Assembly (NCBI GenBank): GCA_019114015.1
Contig: DXGG01000112.1
Location: 1-20,529 of the forward strand
Length of the DNA: 20,529 nucleotides
Direction of reading: 5' to 3'
Source of the DNA: Candidatus Onthomorpha intestinigallinarum
Lineage (GTDB): Bacteria; Bacteroidota; Bacteroidia; Bacteroidales; P3
Below the pieces are notes generated by a model, which was not told the origin of the DNA, did no database searches, and worked only from the letters and a program-made list of their open reading frames with translations. Positions 14,172 to 20,529 of the stretch are shown here, one piece after another (the stretch's first letter is position 1; each line of letters begins with the position of its first letter). The translations under genes and the position numbers were made by a program.

Positions 14172-15722
14172 ATGTTTAAAGGACATCCTAAAGGGTTGAT
14201 AGCGGCAGCCCTCAGTAATATGGGAGAGCGATTTGGCTACTATATTATGAATGCCGTACTGACGTTGTTTCTTTGCTCGAAGTTCGGCTTGAGTGACAAT
14301 AGTGCAGCTATAATATATTCCTTTTTCTACTGTGGAATATATATATTGAGTTTGGTGGGAGGAGTCATCGCTGACAGAACTCAAAACTATAAGGGAACCA
14401 TACAGAAAGGCTTGCTGACCATGGCATTGGGATATATACTTTTGGCCATCCCTATTACGGCTACGGATATGAATACTTCGTGGTTGTTACCTTTGACTTG
14501 TTTTGCATTGTTGTTGATAGCATTTGGAAACGGTTTGTTTAAGGGCAATCTTCAGGCAATCGTAGGGCAGATGTATGACAATTACGAAGCTGAAGAAGCA
14601 AAAAAAAGTGAAGAAGCTTTGAAAAAAGCCAAAGAGAAAAGGGATTCCGGTTTTCAGATTTTTTATGTGTTCATAAATGTGGGAGGTTTGATAGCTCCGT
14701 TTGTTGCACCACTTATAAGATCGTGGTGGCTTAAAGTGAATGGATTTATTTACAATGCAAAACTTCCAGCCCTTTGTCATGATCAGTTAAACGGTACATT
14801 GGAAGGAACCAAATTACAAAATTACAACGAATTGGCTGCACAGTCCGTAATTGATGCAGGAACTACTTTTGATGCCAGTGCATATCTTGAAGTCTTCAAT
14901 CAGGGAGTTCATTTCTCGTTTATAGCTTCCGTTATAGCAATGTTGATTTCACTTACCATATTCCTTGCAACTAAAAAGGGACTGCCTTCTCCTGTAAAGA
15001 AAGTTACGAACGAAACAGTTACATATACACCGGAAGAAAAAGCCGCTATGGCAACGGAAATCAAACAGAGGATGTACGCTTTGTTTGCGGTTTTGGGAAT
15101 AGTTATATTCTTCTGGTTCTCATTCCACCAAAACGGTGCCTCCTTCTCTTTGTTTGCAAGAGACTTTATGGATACATCTTCAGTTGCACCTGAATTCCTT
15201 CAGGCCATAAATCCATTCTTCGTGATTGTTCTTACTCCTGTAATCATGGCCTTTTTCTCCATATTGGCAAAGAGAGGAAAGGTTATATCCACTCCTAGGA
15301 AAATAGGTATAGGTATGGGTCTTGCTGCTTTGGCATATATATTCCTTTCGATATTTTCCTATGTAATGGGATATCCTTCGGCACATGAATTCCTTGCATG
15401 GCCGGAAGCGCAGCAGGAAGCTTCAAGAGCAGGCGTTTGGGTGTTCTTCGTAACTTATTTCTTCCTTACTGTTGCCGAACTGTTCATATCACCGCTCGGA
15501 CTGTCATTTGTTTCCAAGGTTGCACCTAAGCACATGCTTGGTTTATGTCAGGGTTTGTGGCTCGGAGCTACGGCTGTGGGCAATGCATTCCTTTTCTTGG
15601 GTTCAATGATGTACAATACCATTCCTTTGTGGGTATGTTGGCTGGTGTTCGTTATAATATGTCTTGTTTCCATGGGCGTAATGCTCGGAATGGTCAAGTG
15701 GTTGGAAAGAGTTGCCAAATAA
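14172..15722 (+). CDS. POT-family (proton-dependent oligopeptide transporter) MFS permease
   Basis: Inner-membrane transporter of the PTR2/POT family, expected to import di- and tripeptides with protons. The 516-residue protein has about 12-14 hydrophobic segments. N-terminal family features are ALSNMGERFGYYIM (13-26), GGVIADRTQNYKGTI (63-77) and GNGLFKGNLQAIVGQMYD. The central FQIFYVFINVGGLIAPFVAP segment matches the second POT signature (FYxxINxG). A charged, Lys/Glu-rich cytoplasmic stretch (about 140-157) precedes it. The usual ExxER proton-coupling motif reads NMGER, so its first Glu is Asn16. Substrate and coupling therefore are not certain, although the family assignment is. The gene has its own promoter and terminator and is monocistronic. 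Confidence 0.93.
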   Translation: MFKGHPKGLIAAALSNMGERFGYYIMNAVLTLFLCSKFGLSDNSAAIIYSFFYCGIYILSLVGGVIADRTQNYKGTIQKGLLTMALGYILLAIPITATDMNTSWLLPLTCFALLLIAFGNGLFKGNLQAIVGQMYDNYEAEEAKKSEEALKKAKEKRDSGFQIFYVFINVGGLIAPFVAPLIRSWWLKVNGFIYNAKLPALCHDQLNGTLEGTKLQNYNELAAQSVIDAGTTFDASAYLEVFNQGVHFSFIASVIAMLISLTIFLATKKGLPSPVKKVTNETVTYTPEEKAAMATEIKQRMYALFAVLGIVIFFWFSFHQNGASFSLFARDFMDTSSVAPEFLQAINPFFVIVLTPVIMAFFSILAKRGKVISTPRKIGIGMGLAALAYIFLSIFSYVMGYPSAHEFLAWPEAQQEASRAGVWVFFVTYFFLTVAELFISPLGLSFVSKVAPKHMLGLCQGLWLGATAVGNAFLFLGSMMYNTIPLWVCWLVFVIICLVSMGVMLGMVKWLERVAK

Positions 15723-15742
15723 AAGTTAATACGAATATTGTC

Positions 15743-15778
15743 AAAAAGGTCTCCAAATGGTTTCGGAGACCTTTTTTT
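15743..15778 (+). terminator. Terminator of the peptide transporter gene
   Basis: AAAAAGGTCTCC (15743-15754) pairs with GGAGACCTTTTT (15765-15776) around a 10-nt loop and runs into seven Ts (15772-15778). It begins 20 nt after the stop codon. Confidence 0.9.
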
Positions 15779-15814
15779 GTGGAACGTGTTGCAATTGTTT
15801 TCTGATAAATATAG

Positions 15815-15822
15815 TATATTTG
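15815..15822 (+). promoter_or_regulatory. Promoter -7 box of the S4-domain gene
   Basis: TATATTTGC matches TAnnTTTG exactly, 27 nt upstream of ATG 15850; TTG at 15795-15797 is a possible weak -33 element (17 nt spacing). Confidence 0.6.
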
Positions 15823-15849
15823 CACCTTCAGATTTCAATCGTTAGAAAT

Positions 15850-16059
15850 ATGGAATTTCAAATAAGGGAAGGGGAGGATTACATTCAACTGATACAGTTG
15901 CTCAAAGTTGTCGGTATCGCCTGCAACGGTGCGCAGGCACAGCAGATGGTTGAAGACTCTATGGTGAAGGTGAACGGAAAGGTCGAGATGCGCAAAAGGG
16001 TCAAGCTGAAACCGGCAGACACGGTGGAGGTATTGGACAAACAGATACATATTAAATAA
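15850..16059 (+). CDS. Small S4-domain RNA-binding protein
   Basis: Stand-alone S4 domain of 69 residues, of the YbcJ/RqcP-like kind that binds structured RNA such as rRNA or tRNA. The pattern is typical: IQLIQLLKVVGIACNGAQAQ (about 12-31), then VEDSMVKVNGKVEMRKRVKL (33-52) and DTVEVL. The start at 15850 is chosen over the upstream in-frame start at 15757: the upstream one lies in the previous gene's terminator and would place a promoter inside the coding region. It precedes the DUF5606 gene by 28 nt and they are probably cotranscribed. A precise role, such as ribosome assembly or rescue of stalled ribosomes, cannot be assigned. Confidence 0.88.
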   Translation: MEFQIREGEDYIQLIQLLKVVGIACNGAQAQQMVEDSMVKVNGKVEMRKRVKLKPADTVEVLDKQIHIK

Positions 16060-16087
16060 AAGTATAACTCAAAACGTTGAAACAAAA

Positions 16088-16489
16088 ATGGATTTAAGCA
16101 CAATTCTATCTATTTCAGGCAAGCCGGGATTGTACAAGTTGATATCCCAGACAAAAACAGGAGCTTTGGTCGAATCGCTGTTGGACTCCAGACGTATGCC
16201 TGCCTTCTCCCATGAGAGAATATCCTCGTTGGAAGACATAAGCATATTTACCGAAGAGGACGATGTTCCGTTAAAGAAGGTCCTGCAGTCGATTTACAGG
16301 AAAGAAAACGGAGGGGATTGCATAGACAACAAGGCCGACGAAAAGGATATCAGGGCTTATATGGAGGAAGTATTGCCCAACTACGACAGGGAAAGGGTTT
16401 ACCTTTCGGACATGCGAAAATTGTTCTCGTGGTACAGAATCCTGAACGCAAACAAGTTGATAGATCTGGAAGAAGACAAGGATGAATAA
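16088..16489 (+). CDS. DUF5606 family protein
   Basis: Conserved Bacteroidota protein of unknown function, 133 residues, soluble and acidic at its C-terminus (LIDLEEDKDE). The N-terminal block MDLSTILSISGKPGLYKLIS is the family hallmark. It is followed by ALVESLLDSRRMPAFSHERI and SSLEDISIFTEEDDVPLKKV, then a helical half with YMEEVLPNYDRERVYLSDMRK. No catalytic motif is evident. It follows the S4-domain gene by 28 nt and a very strong terminator comes right after it. Pairing with an RNA-binding S4 protein is suggestive only. Confidence 0.88.
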   Translation: MDLSTILSISGKPGLYKLISQTKTGALVESLLDSRRMPAFSHERISSLEDISIFTEEDDVPLKKVLQSIYRKENGGDCIDNKADEKDIRAYMEEVLPNYDRERVYLSDMRKLFSWYRILNANKLIDLEEDKDE

Positions 16490-16503
16490 GTATATTTGAC
16501 ATA

Positions 16504-16557
16504 CGAAGAAACGGAAAGGCTCAAAGGGCTTTTCCGTTTCTTCGTTTCATTTTTTTG
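16504..16557 (+). terminator. Terminator after the DUF5606 gene
   Basis: CGAAGAAACGGAAA (16504-16517) pairs with TTTCCGTTTCTTCG (16531-16544), and the stem continues inwards with G-C and wobble pairs to a 3-nt loop (about 16523-16525). A T-rich run with seven Ts follows (to 16557). It starts 14 nt after the stop. Confidence 0.85.
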
Positions 16558-16576
16558 AATCTTGATTTCATTTTTC

Positions 16577-16617
16577 CGTTTCTTTGTTTTGATTTTCTGG
16601 AACAAAGAAACGTTTTT
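16577..16617 (+). terminator. Second, related hairpin with T tract
   Basis: CGTTTCTTTGTT (16577-16588) pairs perfectly with AACAAAGAAACG (16601-16612), loop 12 nt, followed by TTTTT on the plus strand. Its 5' arm with flanks repeats the 3' arm of the previous terminator (CCGTTTCTTYG). No T tract occurs on the minus strand, so gldD termination is not clearly explained. Confidence 0.6.
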
Positions 16618-16651
16618 CATGTCGTTGAAAGCAGGTGTCTGCATCTGTTTT

Positions 16652-17248
16652 TCAATCGTTCCAACGCAGTGTACCTATCATGTGATTCAGGTCTGTCTCT
16701 ATTCTTTTTATGAAGGCTGAAAGGGAATCGTTGTTTGGCAACGACTGGCAGTGAAGTGCAAGTCTGATGAAATGCTTTGAACTGTCGGTAAGATAGAACT
16801 GATAAGGAGATACCACATCCGTCCCCTTTATGGCAAAGGTAGTGCCATAAACATCTGCCTCTTTGTCCGAGTATTCCTGTTCTATTATTCCGGAAGAGAA
16901 CTTTTTGTGTCTGTCAAGGAAGGTGTAGCAGTCGTTGACCATGTATGCAAGGTCTGATTTCTTTTTAAGCGGCATGTAGCTGACGTTTGCTTCGAAGCCG
17001 TATTTGTCGAAGACTATGTTGAACCATTTGTTCTCTGCCGAATTGCTTTTCAACCATTCTATCCGCCCGTAATCAGGATATTCGAACGAGAAAGGCACTT
17101 GCTTTTGACTGAATTGCAGGTATGAGGGTTGGGGTGTATCGAGCCGCAGGTATGTCTTTGGCTTTGGTATGGGTGGTTCGCTTGAGCAGGAGATGCAAAA
17201 CAGAATAAGACAAAACAGTGTCATGTTTTTGACTGTTGACCCGAACAT
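16652..17248 (-). CDS. gldD: Gliding motility lipoprotein GldD
   Basis: GldD is a lipoprotein needed for gliding motility and linked to the type IX secretion system in Bacteroidota. The 198-residue protein has a hydrophobic signal with lipobox ending at Cys21 (FCISC). Family landmarks are PKPKTYLRLDTPQPSY (28-43), FSFEYPDYGRIEW (about 53-65), DVYGTTFAIKG and the strongly conserved PYQFYLTDSSKHFIRLALHC, then PNNDSL and IKRIETDL. In other genomes gldD is often near gldE, ssb or mutY; none are seen here. It is divergent from a large T9SS-type secreted protein gene. The family assignment is good, though whether the organism glides is unknown since many T9SS users do not. Confidence 0.87.
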   Translation of the reverse strand: MFGSTVKNMTLFCLILFCISCSSEPPIPKPKTYLRLDTPQPSYLQFSQKQVPFSFEYPDYGRIEWLKSNSAENKWFNIVFDKYGFEANVSYMPLKKKSDLAYMVNDCYTFLDRHKKFSSGIIEQEYSDKEADVYGTTFAIKGTDVVSPYQFYLTDSSKHFIRLALHCQSLPNNDSLSAFIKRIETDLNHMIGTLRWND

Positions 17249-17292
17249 AATGGATGTTTTTTTGATATGTTTTAAAAGTAATTTTGTGCGGG

Positions 17293-17324
17293 CAAAAGTA
17301 GATAAAGTTTTTTTTGTAACAAAA
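17293..17324 (-). promoter_or_regulatory. gldD promoter
   Basis: On the minus strand TTTG (17324-17321) and TACTTTTG (17300-17293) are 20 nt apart, an exact match to both elements. Expected start of transcription is about 17286, leader about 38 nt. Confidence 0.7.
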
Positions 17325-17325
17325 T

Positions 17326-17356
17326 TTGGGTGGTTCTATTTTTTGTCATAACTTAG
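17326..17356 (+). promoter_or_regulatory. Promoter of the T9SS-type secreted protein gene
   Basis: TTTG (17326-17329) and TAACTTAG (17349-17356, one mismatch to TAnnTTTG) are 19 nt apart; the leader would be about 19 nt. Its -33 element is separated by a single base from that of gldD on the other strand. Confidence 0.5.
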
Positions 17357-17381
17357 CACCCTCGAATTTATTTGGTATATT

Positions 17382-19670
17382 ATGAGAAAGTTATTATTAT
17401 TGTTTGCGTTGATTTTTCCGTTGGGTGTTTATTCTCAGGTTACTGTTACTTCTGCCAATGGACAGAATGTGGAGGAATTGTTGAATGAACACTTCCTCGG
17501 AGGTGGAGTTGTTATTTCCAATGCAAGGTTTAACGGTCAGGCCGTGATAAACAGCAATGCTATAGGAACATTTACGAATGCGGATACGACTGCTCCTAAT
17601 GTCGGTTCGCCTGCGGGAATAGTTATGGTGACAGGTGATTGTATGGATGCTTCAGCGGGACAGTCTCTTGGTACAGTTTCAACAAATGCTTCGCCTGCTT
17701 CGGACGGAGACGGGGTATCGCCTGCGCTTGCCCTTACTTTGAGAGGACAGGGAAACACTCAAGCCATGAATGATGTCGCTGTCTTGCAGTTCGATTTCAT
17801 TCCTTCAGGAGAGTATGTTTCATTCAAATATGTCTTTGCCTCGGAAGAGTATCCAAGCTTTGTATGCTCTTCATATAATGATATTTTCGGATTCTTTATA
17901 TCCGGTCCTTATGATGAAAACGGGAATCCCGTGGATGTGGGGCATACGCCTTATCAGTTCAGAAATATAGCTGTCATTCCCGGAAGCACGGACCCTGTAT
18001 CAATCAACACGGTCAATGGAGGAAATTCTTATGGCAGTGCATCGCCTTGCATATTGACCAATACGCAGTATTTCAGAACCAATACCAACAACAACTGCAA
18101 AATGAACGGCTATACGATAGAGCTTGAAACGGAAGAGGTGTTTGTGGTGCCTTGTTACAAATACAAGTTGGAGTTGGCAATATGCGATGTGTTTGACCAT
18201 ATCTATAATTCTGCAGTGTTCTTGTCCGCAAATTCATTCAGGGTGGATGAATTGTCATTGTCGAGACCGGAGCCGGGAATCGAGGGTGGTGAGACGGATG
18301 ATTTTGTGAAAGGTTGTGATCATTATGATGTTACCATGACTATCAACCGTCCTGCCAACGAGAACGAGACTCATAATTTGGAGTTTGCAGGTGATGCAGT
18401 GGAAGGAATTGATTACAGACTTACCGATTTGAATGGAAATCCGGTAGGGCAGACTTTGAATTTTGTTGAAGGAGAAAGCAGTGCAACAGTGCGTATAGAG
18501 TTTTTGTCTTCACCGGATGATGTGGAAGGGGAAAGAAAGACTTTGTTGGTTATAACCGAATATGTAAATGACTGCGCCAAACGGGATACGGTAACATTGA
18601 ATATGGTTGCCCCTGCGCCGTTTACTCATACGTTGTACAGGCAAATGGAAGACAACACTATGGAACTGGACGGACAAGTGGTTTATTGCAATGATGTCCT
18701 TCCGGTAAACGAGACGTTGATAATGGACGCTCAAGGAGGAGTGGGAGATGTAACGTATGAATGGTCTTATGGAGGCTCTACTACCGGAACCAATACTTTT
18801 GTGGTCGATAATCCTATGGAGGTATTTGTCGAGGCGACGGATGCTTGCGGCAGGAAATTGTATGATACTGTTGAATTTAAGATAAACACTGCGACTACAA
18901 CCGCATCGGTTGACAGGGCATATATATGCGAGGGTGACATAGTAACCCTTTCATGTCCGGAGGCTGTGGAATATGTTTGGACTTCCACGCCGGAGGATTC
19001 TCTGCTTGCAACCAACAATAACGTAAGGGAACCGCAGGCGCAGCCTAAGCAAAACACTACCTATACCGTTGAGATAACGGATGAGTTTACATGTAAGGCT
19101 ACGGCATCTGTCAGTGTGAATGTTGTGCCGTCCCTTAAGGCCGAGCTGTTTTTGACTCCGACCAGAACAACCACGACAAATACAACCGTACGTTTTGAGG
19201 ACAGGACGGTGGGCAGTTTTTCGAGAGAATGGGATTTCGGGGATGGCAATACTTCGGAGGCCTTGTCCGGTTACAATGTTTATCCTACGGGAGATACCGG
19301 AACGTATGAAGTGCGTCTAATAGCCTACAATCAGGCCGACTGTCCTGATACGGCCTATGGCATTGTGCAGATAGTTCCAGAGTTTGCAATATGGCTTCCT
19401 AAGGCGTTCACTCCCGGTTCGGATGATGTAAATGCTACCTTCGGGCCTTCGTTCTCTATAGAAAAAGAATATGAGTTGGTAATATATTCCCGTAACGGCG
19501 GAAAGATATTCCAGTCTACGCCTGAAGTAAAACGTTGGGATGGAAAATATGAAGGAGGAGATTATGTTCCTAACGGAGTTTACATATATGATTTAATGTA
19601 TAGGGACGGTGAAAACAGGCTGCAGAGAAAAACCGGAACGATAACTGTCATTCTGGACAAACAGGAATAG
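17382..19670 (+). CDS. Large secreted protein with choice-of-anchor L, Ig/PKD-like domains and T9SS C-terminal sorting domain
   Basis: Predicted surface or extracellular protein of 762 residues, exported by Sec and then by the type IX system. A signal peptide covers about 1-19 (MRKLLLLFALIFPLGVYSQ). Residues 30-285 resemble the choice-of-anchor L domain, with FASEEYPSFVCSSYNDIFGF at 152-171 as its clearest motif. A Calx-beta-like stretch follows (about 305-410, GIDYRL and GESSATVRIEF). Two Ig-like domains come next (about 430-502 and 503-582, ICEGDIVTLSC) and then a PKD domain with REWDFGDGNTSE (615-626). The C-terminus (about 668-758) is the gliding-motility-associated type B sorting domain: WLPKAFTPGSDDVNATFGPS, VIYSRNGGKIF and PNGVYIYDLMYRDGE. 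No catalytic domain is seen, so an adhesin or structural role is likely. birA follows 12 nt downstream. Confidence 0.92.
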   Translation: MRKLLLLFALIFPLGVYSQVTVTSANGQNVEELLNEHFLGGGVVISNARFNGQAVINSNAIGTFTNADTTAPNVGSPAGIVMVTGDCMDASAGQSLGTVSTNASPASDGDGVSPALALTLRGQGNTQAMNDVAVLQFDFIPSGEYVSFKYVFASEEYPSFVCSSYNDIFGFFISGPYDENGNPVDVGHTPYQFRNIAVIPGSTDPVSINTVNGGNSYGSASPCILTNTQYFRTNTNNNCKMNGYTIELETEEVFVVPCYKYKLELAICDVFDHIYNSAVFLSANSFRVDELSLSRPEPGIEGGETDDFVKGCDHYDVTMTINRPANENETHNLEFAGDAVEGIDYRLTDLNGNPVGQTLNFVEGESSATVRIEFLSSPDDVEGERKTLLVITEYVNDCAKRDTVTLNMVAPAPFTHTLYRQMEDNTMELDGQVVYCNDVLPVNETLIMDAQGGVGDVTYEWSYGGSTTGTNTFVVDNPMEVFVEATDACGRKLYDTVEFKINTATTTASVDRAYICEGDIVTLSCPEAVEYVWTSTPEDSLLATNNNVREPQAQPKQNTTYTVEITDEFTCKATASVSVNVVPSLKAELFLTPTRTTTTNTTVRFEDRTVGSFSREWDFGDGNTSEALSGYNVYPTGDTGTYEVRLIAYNQADCPDTAYGIVQIVPEFAIWLPKAFTPGSDDVNATFGPSFSIEKEYELVIYSRNGGKIFQSTPEVKRWDGKYEGGDYVPNGVYIYDLMYRDGENRLQRKTGTITVILDKQE

Positions 19671-19682
19671 ATTTCTTTGACA

Positions 19683-20432
19683 ATGGATTTTTCTGTGATA
19701 AGGTTGGATAGGATTGATTCTACTCAATCCTATCTTTTTAGTTTGGATTCCAAGGAGAGTTTGGAAGAGGGTACTTTTGTTATAAGTCGCAGTCAATATG
19801 ACGGCAGAGGACAGGGAAAGAATGTATGGGAATGTGAGGATGATAAAAATATAGTCTTTTCCCTTTTGTTGCAGCCTCATTTCCTTCATCCCTCCGAACA
19901 GTTCGCAATAACGCAGTGCATGTCTTTGTCCGTTGTGGATTTTCTTGCGTGTTACATTGAAGGGGATATTTGGATAAAGTGGCCCAATGACGTCTATGTA
20001 GGCAGGGAAAAGATATGCGGTATGCTGATACAAAACAGGCTTATGGGAGATTTGTTTGACAAAAGTTTTTGCGGCATAGGAATAAACGTAAATCAGAGGA
20101 AATTCCGTTTTGCACCCAATCCTACATCGTTGGCTTTGCAGACCGATAAGGAATATGATATTGACTCTTTGATGGATAATCTTTTCAAGAGTATAGACAA
20201 TCGTTACGAACAGTTGAGAAACAATCCAAAAGAAGCATTGCAGGAGGATTATCTGAATCATCTTCTTTACAGGAATGTTTGGGCCGATTATATTTACATG
20301 GGCGAAAGAATTAAGGCAATGATATTGGGAGTGAATGGTTTCGGACATTTGATTTTTCAGGATGAATCATGCAAAATGCATGTGGCAGAGCTCAAGGAAT
20401 TGGTTTTTACACATTCCGGTTTTATTGAGTGA
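19683..20432 (+). CDS. birA: Biotin--[acetyl-CoA carboxylase] ligase
   Basis: Attaches biotin, through biotinyl-AMP, to the acceptor lysine of carboxylase carrier proteins. The 250-residue protein from ATG 19683 is the catalytic and C-terminal part only; there is no N-terminal DNA-binding domain, so it is not a biotin repressor. Motifs: STQSYLF (13-19), the biotinyl-AMP loop QYDGRGQGKNVWEC (38-51), KWPNDVYVGREKICGMLIQN (99-118) and GIGINVNQ (131-138). A TTG at 19677 is an alternative start adding two residues. It begins 12 nt after the secreted-protein gene, without a visible promoter, so the two may be cotranscribed. The rsfS-ftsH genes that often follow birA in this phylum are not directly adjacent here. 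Confidence 0.93.
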   Translation: MDFSVIRLDRIDSTQSYLFSLDSKESLEEGTFVISRSQYDGRGQGKNVWECEDDKNIVFSLLLQPHFLHPSEQFAITQCMSLSVVDFLACYIEGDIWIKWPNDVYVGREKICGMLIQNRLMGDLFDKSFCGIGINVNQRKFRFAPNPTSLALQTDKEYDIDSLMDNLFKSIDNRYEQLRNNPKEALQEDYLNHLLYRNVWADYIYMGERIKAMILGVNGFGHLIFQDESCKMHVAELKELVFTHSGFIE

Positions 20433-20529
20433 CAATTTGACCTAACAAAAATGACTTAATAATGAGCCAGTTGCAATTTTTTCTTCAAAAAAAGTAATTC
20501 AAAGTTTGGTGGAAAACTTGTTTTGCCAT
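20433..20529. other. Window end, no gene recognised
   Basis: AT-rich spacer after birA. The only start on the plus strand (ATG 20463) opens 11 codons. TTTG at 20505-20508 could be a -33 element of a promoter whose -7 box would fall just past the window edge. No hairpin with T tract is evident. Confidence 0.3.

Noticed and set aside
15757..15849. Upstream extension of the S4-domain protein
   Set aside because: The segment covers the previous gene's terminator and the S4 gene's own -7 box; the family begins at the Met of 15850.
19593..20348. 251-codon minus-strand frame opposite birA
   Set aside because: birA motifs are complete on the plus strand; the antisense frame shows no domain.

Overview
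The window is chromosomal DNA from a member of the phylum Bacteroidota (probably order Bacteroidales or a close relative). Three things support this. Phylum-restricted families are present: DUF4301, DUF5606, GldD, and a gliding-motility-type C-terminal domain of the type IX secretion system (T9SS). Genes lack strong Shine-Dalgarno sites. Upstream regions repeatedly carry the phylum's promoter, a -7 box TAnnTTTG(C) preceded about 18-20 nt by TTTG. Most of it is core housekeeping sequence. No tRNA, rRNA, CRISPR array, transposase or prophage gene was seen.

Layout. 1-4049 (+) is a tight operon: the 3' part of ftsH, a LUD-domain gene, cdsA, a short pyruvoyl-type psd, and an RluA-type pseudouridine synthase. 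It joins membrane protein quality control, phospholipid synthesis and RNA modification, and ends in strong hairpins. 4158-4963 holds no long gene. It contains a consensus promoter with no reading frame behind it, a long rod-like imperfect palindrome ending in a T tract (a candidate structured small RNA), and a 36-codon ORF for a possible small membrane peptide. 4964-5752 (+) is an AT-rich lipoprotein gene. 5884-8724 (-) is an operon transcribed trpS, yebC, rsmI, then a NifX/NifB-like gene, mostly translation functions. 8866-12269 (+) is glmS followed by a DUF4301 gene. Its motifs resemble those of UDP-sugar pyrophosphorylases, which would fit its place next to the first enzyme of UDP-GlcNAc synthesis. 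12403-13374 (+) is a secreted M23/LysM cell-wall peptidase, convergent with ruvC (13390-13974, -). 14172-16489 (+) carries a POT-family peptide transporter, a small S4-domain RNA-binding protein and a DUF5606 protein. 16652-17248 (-) is the gliding/T9SS lipoprotein gene gldD. It is divergent from a 762-residue secreted protein with a T9SS sorting domain (17382-19670, +), which is followed closely by birA (19683-20432, +).

Working together: gldD and the large secreted protein share a compact divergent promoter region, consistent with a secretion component and a cargo being expressed together. glmS plus the DUF4301 protein suggest amino-sugar nucleotide supply. The M23/LysM protein acts on the peptidoglycan made from that supply. 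The most interesting unexplained items are the orphan transcript at about 4256-4542 and the possible enzymatic identity of the DUF4301 protein.
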